Assembly (NCBI GenBank): GCA_022478985.1
Contig: JAKSZP010013339.1
Span: 79,454-143,453, forward strand
Direction: 5' to 3'
Origin: Massospora cicadina
Lineage: Eukaryota; Entomophthoromycota; Entomophthoromycetes; Entomophthorales; Entomophthoraceae
DNA: 64,000 nt
Shown: positions 20,961-34,705 of the stretch, piece after piece
Layout: every line of letters begins with the position of its first letter
How positions within the stretch are numbered: the stretch's first letter is position 1
The notes under the pieces: generated by a model
Database searches by the model: none
What the model was told of the DNA's origin: nothing
The model's input: the letters and a program-made list of their open reading frames with translations, nothing else
Position numbers and translations under genes: made by a program

Positions 20961-22183
20961 ACAACGTCAATTTGCTCTCATGGAAGACAAAGAAGATCCA
21001 AAATGAAGATGGAAGATCTAGCTGGTATGAGACATGGCCCACCTTTCTAACAACGCGGTAAGGGCCAATCCTCTTTGGTTCCAACTTATGCATGGGTGCT
21101 TGATAGGGATTTTATAAGCATCAAGCATCACGAGATCCCCTTCCTTATACGCTGGACCCACTCAGCACTTACCATCAGCGTTCTCCTTATAAACTTGCAT
21201 TGTTGCCTCCAAACTTGTGGAAACCACATGTTAATCCTTCTTGATAGTCTTGAAAAAGCCCGCAACCGTTTCAACCTTAGAACCACAGCTGGGCTCCATG
21301 TTAAAGGCGAGATTAAAGCCATGGTTGGCGAAAAAAGGGGACAACTGATCGAAAAATGCATAGTGTTGTTGTAACTAAATTGGGCCATAGGGAGGTGAGA
21401 AACCCAATCTGAATGATCCGCGGTGGTGTAACACTGAAGAAATTGTTCTAACCACTGGTTCACTCGTTTAGTCTTCCCATCTGATTGGGGGTGATAGGCA
21501 GTTGAATGGCAGGGGCGAATCTGAAGAGTCTTACACAACTCTTCTCAAATGGCGGAGGTAAACTGGGGTCCCCAGTCACTAATTATTTCTTGGGGAACCC
21601 CATGGAGCGCAAACACTTGAGTGACGAAGAGCCTAGCCATCTCAGCCGCAGTTATTGTTGTTCTGCAGGGAGTAAAGTGGATGAACTTCACAAAACGGTC
21701 CACCACCATCATGATGGCATCACAACCATCAAATACAGGTAATTCCACAATGAAATTCTTCAATAGGGAAGTCCAAGGCCCTTTAGCCTTTTGGACTGGT
21801 ACCAACAACCCCACTAAATGTTGCTGATTGGGTTTCATCTGATTTCGTATCAGGCACTCTTTACAATACCGCCCCACCTGAGCATGCAAGCCCTTCCAAT
21901 TGTGCATGCATCGTATTAACTATAATTTCTTTTCTTTACTAGGATGACCAACGGTGAGTCCATCATGATGGTCCTGGATGATTTTCAGGTGCAGTGGTCC
22001 AGCAGGAACCCATAGGCGTCCCTGAAACCACACCATCTTATCCTTCACGTGATAGCCCCTGGAGAGATTCTCTTTATTTAAAGCGCTTTTAGCAAGTATC
22101 ATAGTATATCTGGCTGCTAGCAGCTGAGAAAGGACTACCTTCTCTGAACATACTATATTCATCCGCATTTTCCAGAGGTGCAA
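20960..22183 (-). pseudogene. Element D integrase
   Basis: The zinc-binding region ends a first segment (HHDGLTVGHPSKEKK, near 21930) and continues in the next as YCKECLIRNQ. The catalytic core has LLKNFIVELP, where the first catalytic Asp is Asn (21755-21757). It also has IISDWGPQFTS with the second Asp kept, and YHPQSDGKTKRVNQWLEQ, where the catalytic Glu is Lys (21467-21469). Two of three catalytic residues are therefore lost by G-to-A type changes. Two frame breaks are present. A chromodomain follows. Confidence 0.85.
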
Positions 22184-22751
22184 GCGCTGGCGCGCGGCTG
22201 GTTGGAGGGAAGTTGGGGCACAAGTTTATTTGGTGGAATCATCAACTGTGTGTTATGAACTTCTACCTCCTTGAGATTGGGCATTAAAGCAGGGTTTCGG
22301 CTCAAAGCATCCGCCAACCCATTATCCTTGCCCTTGGTGAACTCATAAGAGAATGCAAATAAGGCAAGGGTCTCATGTAACGGGTCTGTCATGGGGTTAG
22401 GACATGAGGAGCGCGGTAGTACAGCAAGGCACGGTGGTCTGTACGTACTTGGAAAGGTTGGGATGAGCCATGCAAGTGGTGACGCCAATAAGTTAGCACC
22501 TCCACCACTGCCAGTAACTCCTTGTCATAAGCGGCGTAATTCAACTCTGGCAAAGACATTTTCCTAGGAAAATATCCCACCGGATGCTCTATCCCATCTT
22601 TACCTACTTGTAACAAGGTGGCCGCTATGGCGAAGTTGGAGGCATCAGTAGACACAATGAACTCCTTTGAAGGTTCAACATGGTGAAGAACAGATGTGGA
22701 CAACGGGTGCACTTCACTTCTTGGAAAGCATCCTCCAAAATGGGGGACCAC
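22159..22751 (-). pseudogene. Element D RNase H
   Basis: STDASNFAIAATLLQVG carries the first Asp, DKELLAVVEVL the Glu and VRTDHRALLYY the next Asp. After a frameshift near 22430 the domain closes with KGKDNGLADALSR. All acidic residues needed are visible, so this domain is better preserved than its neighbours. Confidence 0.85.
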
Positions 22752-23556
22752 TAAAGCACCTTGGCACCGCTAGCCTTGTATAAGGGAGCTGCCATCTCAG
22801 AAAGATTGGGTGTGAACTTCTTGAGGAACTTACACGTCCCCATAAAGCTCCTCAATTCCTTGACCAAGGCGGGGGTGAGCCACTCACGATTAGCCTTCTC
22901 CTTGTCTGGAGTTATCATGTGGCCTTGGTCAAACATGACGTTGCCCAGAAAAGTGACCTGGGACTTGAAAAATTCACATTTACTGATCTTTAGCGTAAGG
23001 TGGGCGGCCCTCAACCTCTCCACCACTTGCTGAAGGTGTACTGTATGGGTTCCCTGATCAGGGAAAACACCAAGATATCATTCATGTAGGCAACCGCGCA
23101 TACCCCCAACAAGTCCCCCGATGCAGAAACAATGCGGCGTTGAAAGATGGCAGGGGCATTCTTAAGCCCAAAGGCCGTGACCCAAAACTGGAAAATTCCT
23201 TTTCTGGTGCGGAATACAATTAACCACTTTTGTCCCTTCTTTATCTGGATCTTATTGAACGCATTGAGGCAATCCAGCTTGGAGAAGACGTTCGCCTTCA
23301 CCACATAGCGTGCAAACTGTGAATCCAAAGGGATGGGATGGAGGTCTGGTATAGTAACGTTATTGAGGTTCCCATAGTCTACGCATGGGCATAGAGTACC
23401 ATCAGCCTTTTCAATAAAGAGAAGTGGGGAGCAAACAGGAGAGGTCCACTGAAAAATTGCGCCTTTGGCTAACTGATCTTTCACCCACACATCTAACGCC
23501 TCTTCCTCCCGGATGGTCAAGGGGTAAATGAGAGAAGAAATATGCACCAGATCCAC
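22751..23556 (-). pseudogene. Element D reverse transcriptase
   Basis: A 181-codon open segment (23556-23011) covers fingers and palm: IEKADGTLCPCVDYGNLN, then FSKLDCLNAFNKIQI (first Asp), FGLKNAPAIFQ and AYMNDILVFS. The active-site box is YMND (23077-23088) instead of YxDD: the first Asp of the pair is Asn. The thumb and connection follow at 23026-22751 (KISKCEFFKSQVTFLG). The frame is otherwise long and clean, so the active-site loss may be early. Confidence 0.88.
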
Positions 23557-23675
23557 AATGAGTTGGAAGTCACAGTCATACTAGGAATGATCGGGTAGTG
23601 CATCAGCTGAAGATGCATAAAAGGAAGATTCCAAACCCTCCAAACAAGAAGGTAGGGGAACCACCACATTGGGCT

Positions 23676-24090
23676 TCAGCATAGAGGCAAGGCTAAGGGT
23701 GTGAAGGTGAGGCCAGTGGGGCAAGTAACCCTGAGCATCAGCCTCAGACAAAGAACAACTAGGGTGCGACCATTCTTTACTTTTATGGATAGGTTATTCT
23801 CTTTCAAGTTGGTTCTAACGTCAAACTTCCGCCACCACTCCACACCCAAAATGATAGGGAACAGGAGGTTTTTGATAGCTTTGAAGTTATTGGACAAGTA
23901 GTATTTTCCAACATTATAGTTCACTGTCCCAACGACCTTCAGAGTGGGAATACCTTAAGACGCCCCTCCCCTAACCATACCACCAGGCTAATAACTCAGC
24001 CAAGGTAGTTGGCTAGGCTCAGGTCCATAATTGTTTTCCATGGCACCAGTATCCACCAGAATAGTGGTGCTGAATTTCCCTAAAGGGGAG
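23676..24090 (-). pseudogene. Element D aspartic protease
   Basis: FSTTILVDTGAMENNYG contains an intact catalytic DTG (24045-24053). The second segment (23924-23676) reads PIILGVEWWRKFDVRTNL, the ILGxxW-type end of chromoviral proteases. Just upstream a GEVLAFYALNK-like lead parallels LAFYSKALKL in element E. Confidence 0.75.
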
Positions 24091-24868
24091 GACAGGATAG
24101 CAGTCAGTAGAAAATACCCCGAATGGTCTTTATTTAAAGCATAAAACGCCAACACTTCACCAGAAAATTCTTCCTCTGGCTCTAGCAGCCACCAAGGTAT
24201 GTTTTGGAATCATAGAAGGGGGAGGAATAGTTGGCCACTATTACTACTGAGGCCACACACCCCACCATGCCTTCTGCAGGTGCATGTACTTTATCATATT
24301 TGAAAAGAAGTTCTTTCTCCACTTCCTGAGTGCCCCGAATCATGGGTTTAACTGAGGGTTTTCAGGGTTATTTGATATAATGGAATAGGGTTCTCATTTA
24401 GGGCTTAAAAGCTAAGAAACGGCTCAGAGGTTTGGATAAGATTATCATAATATAACATGTTTTTAGATGCGAATGACCCTATTCCCCTAACTTCAACAGA
24501 ATGCCTGATGTTATCCAAGGCCAACACCCCCAGGCCCAACTGCGCCAATTATGCCAGTATTTTCTAAACACGCTGTCAAAGGAAACCTTGTTTATTTAAT
24601 TGGAAAAAATAATTTCAGCGGTAAGTTGGGGAATCATGACTTTTGGACCTAGAAGCGTCTGTATCCACCAGGTACAAGCAAAGGGTGGATACTTTCAAGT
24701 TGGAGGCAACTATAATAATGCTGAGTTGCTCCAACCTTTAAGAAAATAGGAAACAGTGGTGCAGCTGACCACAGCTGAAGCCCACAGCCGGCGCCCACCA
24801 TTTCCATTTTGGAAAAGTTCCACACAGAAAAAGTTTGTGCACATAGAATTGTGTTGTTGGTCAATTAA
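24091..24868 (-). other. Element D leader region, gag missing
   Basis: Only about 0.8 kb separates the 5' LTR from the protease. I find no capsid-like region and no CCHC knuckle in any minus frame. The small frames at 24649-24958 show no domain. A primer-binding TGG is not found at the LTR edge. Either gag was deleted or this copy was never autonomous. Confidence 0.5.
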
Positions 24869-25717
24869 TGTAAGGAGAGTGTCTATAACTCTCCTGTTTC
24901 CAGCGTGGTGGTGCACAGTGCACAGAGCCAACGCATGGAAACTATCCATTAATACCAAAGTTACAAGAGCCCATCAGAGAGTGCTGGAGCAATAATAACT
25001 TAAGGGAAAGAGTGCAATCATTAAGACAAAAACACCACCAAAAACGACGCGGTGCACAAAGGGGAAAAGGGTAAGCATCCCAGGTTGGAGGAAACCTGGG
25101 CGAACAAACGGTGCACAAGTGTCTAACCAGATCTTATGTAAGATTGTTTGGTGAATGTAGTGCAAGACCTCCTCAAAGAGGTCCGCACACAGGATCGTTC
25201 AAAATAACTTAAGTAAAATGGGAAAATGGGAAATGTTTATTAGGAAAGTCAACTAACAAGAAATGTTGGTCATGGGAAAAAGAATTAAACTTCATCAGGG
25301 AAATATGGGGCTTACCAAAGTGGGCCCAAGCACTGACTCACCAATAGGCAAACACTACCATCTAAATTGGTAGAATACGCCAAAACTGACTTCACTTGAT
25401 AAATTGATTGAAGTTGGATCCGACCCAAATGCATAATTTCATAAATGGAACAGGTTTTGAACCCCCAGCCCTTAATCAACCAAATTATGCTATTGTTGTT
25501 GATCAAATATACTTCTTGTTTTAACGCCTGGGCCAAAAAAGGGGCTAAGCGTTTGGCACTTCACTAATACCAAAGTGGGCATATTTAGCTTGTACCCAGC
25601 GTTGGTCTAGTGTGTGTCTGAGGTCAGGGAGGGCCTGAAGCTTCACCTTCTTGGCCTCCTGTCACCCAGCCTTATCCTTAGGGTTGGTCCCCACTATGAT
25701 GTCATTTAACCATGACA
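24869..25717 (-). repeat. Element D 5' LTR
   Basis: 849-bp mate of 19776-20621. Ends TGTAAGGAG and CCATGACA on the plus strand. Confidence 0.92.
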
Positions 25718-25722
25718 GTTAA

Positions 25723-28700
25723 AAATCTGTCCAATTATTAATCTAAACCTTTTCTGGACAAGAACACATGGTTAAATGATTGGAGTCACTCATCAAAGGA
25801 TTCCAGAAGTATCTCTTATTTGTCAAGTAACTCTATCACTTATTCTGATTGCTTTTTATGTAGATCTACTAATATTTTTAGAAGCTTAGTTAATAAAGGA
25901 TACAGTTTTATAAGTCACTTTGTTGTTTTATTTTAAAACAGGACTATGCCAGATGACACATGATTACATACAAAGCTGCTTCTTTTTAAAAAGGCTATAT
26001 GTTTTTAACCTTAGTTACATCTGGCTCTGGGGAATTTTGCCTAGGGTAAATCCTTGATTACCCAATAAGCCTCTCATCAAATTAATATTATGAGAAAGAA
26101 GATCATAAAAAGAGTTGCTGGGTATTAGTGTTAAGTTTGTAGGATTTTCTGAATCAGAACTTCACTGTTCACCATCTAAAGAGACCAAAGGTATGCAAAC
26201 TCTGACTAGTGTAACAGATGTGTCATTTTTAATAGTTGACAAAGAATTTAAGGACTAATCAAGTATCCATCCTCAATAAGGAGATTACTCCTGGCTGTAA
26301 ATGGGGTTTCCACATAACATTAAAACTAAAGGTATTAACCCTTTCACTATATAAAAGATGCCACATAAACCTAATGATGCGTCCTAATACCATGAGTGAG
26401 CAAACAATGACATGACAAGGCGTCTGAGTTCAGTTCTTATTCTTAATAGTAATGTTTTATGCATGCTATCTTTCAAAAATGTAATGATAAAATTTGAATT
26501 TTTTTAATTGCTTAAGAAGTCAGATTTAAGACATACAGAAACCTCTTTTGCTATTAATAAGTTTGAGGTAGTCATCACATAAACTTTAATTTGAGTAATA
26601 TTTGAATAATATTTTAAAATTCTAGTCTTAAAGATTATTAAATAATATATTCAACAATAGCGTCATACCCAAGGGCTTATTTAAGTTGAAATTCAGTTTT
26701 GATCTAATATAAAACCATTCAAGTTCAGGAATCTTAAGCATTTTTCATTTCCTATTCAAAATTCAATATTTTCATAATTTTGATGCAATTTCTTCTCAGA
26801 ATTTATATTTTCATCAATTTGGAGGCTCTTTTATATAATCTATCCTTACATCCCTTCAAACGGGTATTTTTACATTTGGTAAAATTTTGATAATGATCTT
26901 ATTCTCTTGTAAATTTAGAGGCCTAATTATAGACTAATACATCCAAATATTTGATTGGGGCTACTTTCTAGAAGCATTAACCTAAACAGATGAGTTACTA
27001 TGGTTTAAACTATCAATTTGGCTTCATTGAATCTTTACAATCTGCCCAGGATATCAAGTTTAATATTATTACATGAACTGATGATCTCATGAAATTTCCA
27101 AAATTAGCATTGTTCTAGATTGAGAATTTTATCTATCAAATATGGTCTAATTTGTACATTTTTATCAATAGATGATCCCAAACATATATCAATTATCTTA
27201 ATATAGTAATAAAAACTCATATATACAAGAGTGCATATAATTCTTGTGATATAATTAAAACTTTTATAAGTATTTATGCAGCCCAAATAAGGCAATATAT
27301 AATTTCAGTACATTGAGTCTAGTTAACAAATAAACAGTGCATATATCCCTTGACTCCTCTAGCTTTTTTCCTAATGGATAATTCTCATTTATATTACTTG
27401 TTATTAACTATATTTGTTTTCAGTGATTCAATGTAGCTTTTTTTGTTGATAGTAGATCATATATATTGACTTTTTATGTTTTTTGAATTTAATCTACTAA
27501 CAATATAAACGTGTTTTCACAATTGACTTATTATTTCAAACTTTTTTACATAAGGTAAAAATTTATATCATAGCAATAAGTTTTATTATCATTTTAGAAA
27601 ATATGTATGTTGCAATAGTATAGCCTGTTTCCTACTAAGAAAGGTAATGTATACAACTGCTTAATTATATAACCTGCTTTTAAGTCTACAATTTGGATAC
27701 TATAAATACATAACCTTATAGTTAAAAGCTCTGTTTAAGTTAAGGGAAAAAATAAACTTGATAATTAATTAAAGGGTCTCAAGAAGGATTAGCTACGTCA
27801 TAGGTGTTAATATCATTTAACACTAAAGGGCAGATATACAATGCTTCATTTTTCTATGTTAGCTTTTCTGTTTTATATGATAACTAGACCGTAATGTAAA
27901 ATATAGTAAGATAGTTTAACTGTGGCTATGCTATGTCTTTTATTTATGTCTTAATCACTCATTTCTATTTATATTTAGCTTCTGGATAGTATAGAGATAT
28001 AAATGTAAAAGTTTTCTTTAACCTACATAATTGGGGATCACATAAAAACAGTGTTTTATTGTTATAAGTTTAACTGTGAAAAAAACTATTGCATTTTATT
28101 CTATATGATAACTTTTTTATGGCCATCTACCCCAATTCCTAATCTGTCTTAGCAATAAACACTAAATTGGATGATTTATATAAAATTACTATACCTGTAA
28201 ATTAAAATACTGATTAGATTGGGTCCTAAAATATAACAATGTGAAAAAGCAGTTTCTAATAGATGTTATGAGATTTTATTAATTGAGACTTATTAATCTA
28301 AAACCTTTGTACATGAAATTTTCATGTACATCAAAATTCTGCAACTTCTAATACTAACTATCATAAACTGTTATAGTTTATTAAATGCTCTCAGTGAATG
28401 AAAACCACGTAAGCTTCCATAGAACTTGTTTTAAATATGATTTTAATGTCCTTTATAAGGCTACCATATAGTCGTTTAGATAAAACTATAATTGAATCTG
28501 TGTTTTTTTTATAGCTTATTTATAAAGTCATAAGAAATTTTTGTATACATGTACAGTGTTTGCCACCATTTTTGTTTTGAAATATCCTTAGTAACTAAAC
28601 TATATCCAGAAAATTTTTAGGGTAGAATTCCACTTTAATTATCACAGAATAATAAGTAATTATAGTCATATGCTCTTTTTGACAATCTCTTTAGTTGTCC

Positions 28701-31410
28701 TTAGTTTTCCTCTAGGACTTATTACCATATTCAGCTTGTCAGCCCTTGATCACTAACTTGAGGTGTCACCTTGCTGTGAAGGGGTTCTGTTGACACATAT
28801 TAGACACCAGGAGACCTTCTGTTAGAGCATAGTAATCCTCATTACGTAATCCTTCTTACAATGCTACCCATTTATAGTATTAATGGCTGATTGAAATTGC
28901 TCATTGCCCTGCTGGCGGTATTCTTACTGACACTCATTACCAAATCTTTAGTACGTTGTCCTGACACAAGGCACAATGGAAACCTTGACCATCCTCTCAC
29001 TTGGCATTATCTGCAATCAAGGCAACCTTCTAAACGAGTTTTCTGTTCTTTAGATCCTAGACTGGTTACTAAAGATCTATTCACTTGATCCAAAATAAGT
29101 GTAGAATAAGGATAAAATTAAGATTCCGTGGTAAAGAATCTTTATTAGATTTAACATTGAAGTTATTTTACACTACTGGTATAAATTAAATTTAAGAAAT
29201 AAATTTAATTTGACAGTAAAATGGGAATGGAGTGGGGTGATACTATAGGGCTTCATTAATTTTTGGTCAGTCTCTTTTTGATCTTGACCTTAGTGGCAGC
29301 AACCATTTGGCTCAATGCTTGTATCTGCGAGCCACATCTTACAGCGGACATCCCTAAACCAGGATGCTCAGTGGCCCCTAGCTCAATACCCACTATAGGA
29401 TCTGGGAATGCAATAACGCTTCTAGTTATTGTTTCTTCTCCCAATTTAGTTAAATGCTGATCTTATCAGTATCTGTATTGATGCGCTGCTTTGTTGTGCC
29501 TCATTTCAGTTTATAACTGACCTTTAATATTAGTCTATTCATTTTTGCATAATATTTAGATGAAAGGTTCTATTGCTTCAATTAAGTAACTTAATTCAGT
29601 GGATGTATGGTCAATTTTTATCTTTTTCCATTTATGATGAAATGACTATATCATCAGTTTATCATAAATTTATTTTGCACCCCCAAAGGTATAGAATGGG
29701 GTCAAGTTTCATAGTTTACTATGGCGCTGTCAACATCTTTACATAATAAATCACTTTAGACAGAGGGTACCAAATAACTTTTAAGTTGCTTATCCTAACT
29801 TAGCTAGTAATTCTCTTAGCCTTTTTTATAAAAGGGGGTTAATTTCCTTAGAAACGTTTAATCTTTTATATATAAATACTTGAGGTGCTTGTATACTACA
29901 GGGATCCTTCCAGAGGATGGGGAATCATTATCAATTTACTTATGGTAGTTTCCATAACAAGCATCATTGAAAATACTTTTTGGTGACAGTTTCATATTTA
30001 AACTTAATGCAATACTAATTTATATATATATATATATATAAGCAAGATACTCATTTTCAGTGACAGTGTATCTGTTCATGGCAGTTTAATACCAGCTAAG
30101 GTATGGTACCATCTTCTACTCTACATCACTTCCCTCATTTTAAGGGATAAGTCCAGTTTAAAAAAGCAAAGCTTCAAATTAAGCTTTTACCTTTTTAAAA
30201 ACTGTACTAAGGGATAGATCTATCAGTTAATTGTTATATAGTTCTTTAAAAGTACCTTAGAATATAGGCTACATATATATAATATCTTTTTTAGCTTATA
30301 ATTTAGTAGCTAGCTATTATTTCAACTCTCAATAAAGCAGATAAATTAGTATATCGTGCCCAGAAAACTGTTAAATATATATGCTTAATAGAACTAATCA
30401 AATATATAACCAGTTTTTGTAATCCAGGGCTAAGTGATATAGATATTAAAAAAGAATAAGTAGTATTAGTGTTGGTAAACAAAATAATATTTTTTGTCTA
30501 ACTTTACATCAGCCTTTATCAACTTAAGAAATTATTTTTGATACTTTAAAAGTTAATAAAACCTCCTTAAGGTTACATATATATCATTAAGTGTATCAGA
30601 GCACATATGAACTTTAGAAATTCAAAATTATATATAACTCTCTTATAGGTGTCTGGGGACTCTGTAAATACCTCAAGAAATGAATTTTAGCTGGAATAGT
30701 TTTTTTTAGTACTAGATTAGCTGGAATAGTTTTCAAACTTAATAAACTCACACTTTTTATGTTATTATTTTAATAAGTTTATTTGCTATTAACTCTATAT
30801 AAGATCAATGACTGAATATTATGTAGAATCTATTATTAATAAAGTATCTATTCATTTAGGATGTGTATATGATATTTTATTATCTTTGATTTTAATCACT
30901 TATAGTTGAAGCCTGATATTTCTGTTCTAAATGTTTTACCATAATCAAATTTAAGGATAAACCATGGTCTCTTTAGTAAAAATAATAGATCATTGTTTAG
31001 CATTTATACATCTCACCCATATCTTTAAGAGATTCACATTTAGTTGTATATAAATATTTATTATATTAAAAGTCTTAATTGTACGCTAAGTAGCTTTCAA
31101 TGGTTAAACTAAAGATACATCAATTTATTGTTACTTATAATCTGATTTGAAATAATCCAGTTATTGTCTTCTGTTAACAATGATAAGCTCTAATAGAGAT
31201 AATTAAAAACTAAGCTCAAAGATTCAATAGCCAATAAAATCTATTCCAAATATCAGATAATAAGTGTAATTCTAAAAAAAGCTATTCTACAAATAAGACA
31301 TGACTTAATTATAATCAAATTTTCTGTTAGAATTAATATTATTCTATACCCTTGATGTCCCAGGATGCAAACGTAGATGGCATCAAAGGCTCAAATTAAG
31401 ATCTTTATAT
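25723..31410. other. AT-rich spacer without recognised genes
   Basis: I see no paired repeats, pol motifs or long frames. Two small GC-richer patches (28740-29095 and 29256-29460) show coding-like composition in both directions. The minus frame 29444-29256 (62 codons) and the plus frame 29263-29460 overlap, so at most one is real. A (TA)10 tract lies at 30021-30040. Confidence 0.5.
30021..30040. repeat. TA dinucleotide microsatellite, 10 units
   Basis: An uninterrupted run of ten TA units in AT-rich spacer. Nothing suggests a function. Confidence 0.9.
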
Positions 31411-32802
31411 AGTTGATATATATTATATTGTCTTGAAGGCAGCTAATTTGGAGAGGACTGACATCTTGGGAGGGTCTAAAAATGCCTAACTTATGATACA
31501 GAATGCCAGAGGCTCAGCGCTATAATGACTTTTAGGAGGGGTTCTCTAAGGATTAATTGAGGAGCAAACTTTTTAAACAACATACCGAAGGCCCCTAAAA
31601 CTAGCTAAAAAGGTTGTAGTAGGGACATATGTGGGACTTAATAGGACCACCCCAATGGAATGGAGAGGCAGGAAGAGTGACAACACCTCCAAGGATTGCG
31701 GCTGTTATAGTATGTTTAGATGGGGTGGATCACTTTATTAAATAACTCAAAATAAATTTGCAACCAAAATGGCACAGATCGCGCCCAAAATGGTGTAGAT
31801 CAATCTAAAATAAGGTGGATAGCGGCCTCTGCGATGTGCATGACAGAGTGGCAGCCATAATTGTGAGGTAGTCATTCACTATCTTGTGGAGGGATGGGAG
31901 CAATGGCGGGACTGCGATTGGTATGTCTGCTCAGCAATTTCAAAATTATTTCTCACATGGAAGAATGCATTGCTGGAGCATTTTTTTGCAAAAATCAGTG
32001 AGGCAGCAGGGAGGAGGATTCCACAACGAAGGGTATAACACAGAAATTGCTGTTTATTAAGTGCTTTTAACAGGAGAAAATCTAAAGATTAAACTGGCAA
32101 CATACCCTAAGGAGGGCAGTTGCTTATATAATGGAGGGGGAAATGGATGTGAATTTTATAATGACTAAGCCTTTTTCTGGACACCTAAACGTCATCATAA
32201 GCTTTTTGAAATAGAGTTGGGGGGAAGGTATCAAAGGTCTCGGATGGCATCATAAAAGTTTTAGGCTGCCAGTTTGGCGGATTGAGGAGGAATTAGAGAA
32301 TACTGCAAAACTTAAACAAATTTTGCTAGATGGGTAATTTACTAACAACAGTTCTGCAAATACCCATCCTAAAATTTTGAAATTCATATGAACTTGCATC
32401 TAAATTTCATTATCCACGGGTTCAATCCATGAGCCAACCCATTAATTTATCCTCACTCTGACTTAATATGCGAATTTTAAACTTTTATATAAGTTTGTAA
32501 TGGGTGAGATGATTTCTGGATATTTCAGTGACAAGATCACACCTGTATTGGGCCTGAGGGTCTTGCTGGAGGGTCCAAAACTTACCACTTCTTTGCACAT
32601 CCCTTTTTCATTTTAATAAGATTAGAGGAGGAAATGGGGGTAAAGGAGGTTCTTGAAGAGCTAGGGCAGAAACCACCGCTCATCTACTACATAAGCTAGG
32701 TCATTGATCCTGGAGAGGGGCTCTACTGGGGCCTGGGCCCCCTCCTGCTTCTATGTGGAAATCTTACGATCCATCTGGATGTGAAGGTTATCTAAACTTA
32801 AA
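31411..32802 (-). repeat. Element E 3' LTR
   Basis: Intact copy, about 1392 bp. It is collinear with 36476-37072 and then with 46264-47058 (for example the shared GATGGGTAATTTACTAACAA). The outer end is decayed from TGTTGG. Confidence 0.8.
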
Positions 32803-32816
32803 TTTTCTTTCCTTTT
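32803..32816 (-). other. Element E polypurine tract
   Basis: The element strand reads AAAAGGAAAGAAAA next to the 3' LTR. Position and purine content fit; the boundary is approximate because the LTR end is eroded. Confidence 0.55.
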
Positions 32817-32899
32817 GGAACAGAATACATGCAACCTCCTGGGACATGAGTATGGGCGCAATTATTATGCATTTCAGAAAGCTTAATTGCTAGGAAACC

Positions 32900-33115
32900 C
32901 ACCGCTTTTTGAGAAGGGTGGTGATCATTAAGATGATTTGTGTGGAAGGTTTTCATAAGTTCTTTACAGTTGGCACAATCTCTTGCACTCATCCAGCTAT
33001 TCTCAAAAGAAGTGTAACCCTTACATGTCACCAATTACTGAATTGAGCAACGTTATGTACAAGAGGCCAAGATCTCCTCTACCTCTGGCTCCTGAGAGTC
33101 ATCTACTATGATAAG
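32900..33115 (-). pseudogene. Element E chromodomain
   Basis: IVDDSQEPEVEEILAS is followed by two stops, then LVTCKGYTSFENSWMSARD and NCKELMKTFHTNHL. This is a chromodomain with the conserved Trp of KW changed to Cys. It follows integrase as in element D. Confidence 0.78.
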
Positions 33116-33149
33116 TAAGGCGACGTGGGCATAGAACCCTTGAATGTAG

Positions 33150-34400
33150 ACAACAGGAATACATGAAACACATTGCATTTTCTTCAGTGAAGAGGGAGCT
33201 TAATATGGAAGGCACCATTCCCTAAGTCCTTCAGCACCTTAAAGGGCTCAAAGCGTTTGCATGCTAGTTTATGGGAAGAAAACTATATGTTTAAGTGATG
33301 CATGTCCAACATGACTAGCAGTCCTTCCTTAATCTCATAGCTTAGTTGGCGATTCCAGTATGCAAATTTCTTTTAATCATCCACTGCCTTGGACAGGTGC
33401 TCACGTAAAAGATTGTGGGTTTAACGAATGTGATCCAGGCGTTCCTCCGCAGCAGGAACAGCAGAATTAAGACTAGTATAATTGTGATATGAAGGGTTTC
33501 AACCCAAATTGGCCTCAAAATGGAAAAGGCTGATGGAGGCATGTGGCCATTATTATATGCAAACTGCTCCAGAGAAGGTCTGACGCTTATGTTTCATGAC
33601 TTGCAGAAGCTATACAGCGTATATATTGTTCTAGGGTTTGGTTCACCCTCTCAGTTTGAACATCTGGCTGAGGATGATAAGCTATAGACTTGCAGGATCT
33701 AATTAGAAAAGGTAAAGGAGGGCATTTTAGAAAATAGGAGTGAATTGAGGCCATGGTTACTAACTATCTCCCTAATCTATCCAAACATGGAGAATACATC
33801 AGTCACAAACAAGCCGCCATCTCTTCAGAAGTGATTATTGTGTTTCAAGAGATGAAGAGTGTAAACTTAAAGTGATCAACCACCAAAATGTTCACATCAT
33901 ATCCTTTTGGAATGTGGCAACTCTATAACTAAATCTACAGAAACAGAGGTCCAAGGACCTTTGCTTGTTGCAATGATTTCAAGAGGCCCTTTTACCCTGA
34001 TCTATATGGTTTGGATCGTGCACACTCTACACAACGGAAAATTAAATCAGGGATCTTCTTGATTTCCTGGTCAGTTATGGTCCTTTTAACCAGTTCTCTG
34101 CACTTTTTGGACCCAGAATGTCCAACAGTTGGGGGCTCATAATGCTCTTGAATCACTTGTTCTCAAAAGGTGGGAGGAACCAAAACTCAGTCTCTAAATA
34201 AGAATACCCTATCTTTGAAGGCATAGTGAGTACGCTTATGAGCTTTAGATTCCAAGTCCTCATATTATGCGATCCCTTCTGGGGTGTTCAACTAGGAAGC
34301 GAATATTTGATTAAGAAATTGATCATCTTGTGATAAACTGTTAGAGAAGACAGAGAGGGCGTCAGCGTTAAGATTTTTGAGGCAGGTACAATGGTAGTGA
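33150..34400 (-). pseudogene. Element E integrase
   Basis: The zinc CxxC pair (CVEC) is at 34022-34033. The core reads GPWTSVSVDLVIELPHS with the first Asp kept. It continues with EIVSNHGLNS, where the second catalytic Asp is Asn (33756-33758), and AYHPQPDVQTERVNQTLEQY with the catalytic Glu kept. Several stops and shifts break the frame. Confidence 0.78.
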
Positions 34401-34705
34401 GGTCAGGGAGATTTTTTCTGTGGGGATCATGGCTAGGTTTGTACTCAACACATCTGGCAAAACATTCAAGGCCCCTTTCAAGAATTCATACTTGATATTA
34501 AAATTTCATAGATTGTGTTATGTGCAGGATGACAGTGTGCAAGCTTCTGGGGTTTTCTGTAGTATATCAGGGACTGGTGGTCCGTGCGCACAGTAATCTC
34601 ATGATGGGCCCCTTGGAGGAGGTAGCTTCAGTGAATTAGTGACCATGACACTGCCGCCAGCTCCTTGTAATATATTTCCCAGGACTTCTCAGAGGCAGAG
34701 AACTT

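Larger units (their letters stand above)
19776..25717 (-). mobile_element. Chromovirus D (Ty3/gypsy with chromodomain)
   Basis: LTRs of 846 and 849 bp flank protease, RT, RNase H, integrase and a chromodomain on the minus strand. The flanking pentamers are ATTAA (19771-19775) and GTTAA (25718-25722), four of five matching. ATTAA also precedes the inner edge of the 5' LTR, so the left boundary is uncertain by a few bases. There is almost no room or signal for gag. RT and integrase active sites carry substitutions that would kill activity. Confidence 0.9.

Noticed and set aside
22761..23033. 90-codon plus frame and similar plus frames in 20588-21742
   Set aside because: They oppose the pol domains and chromodomain of element D and have no motif of their own.
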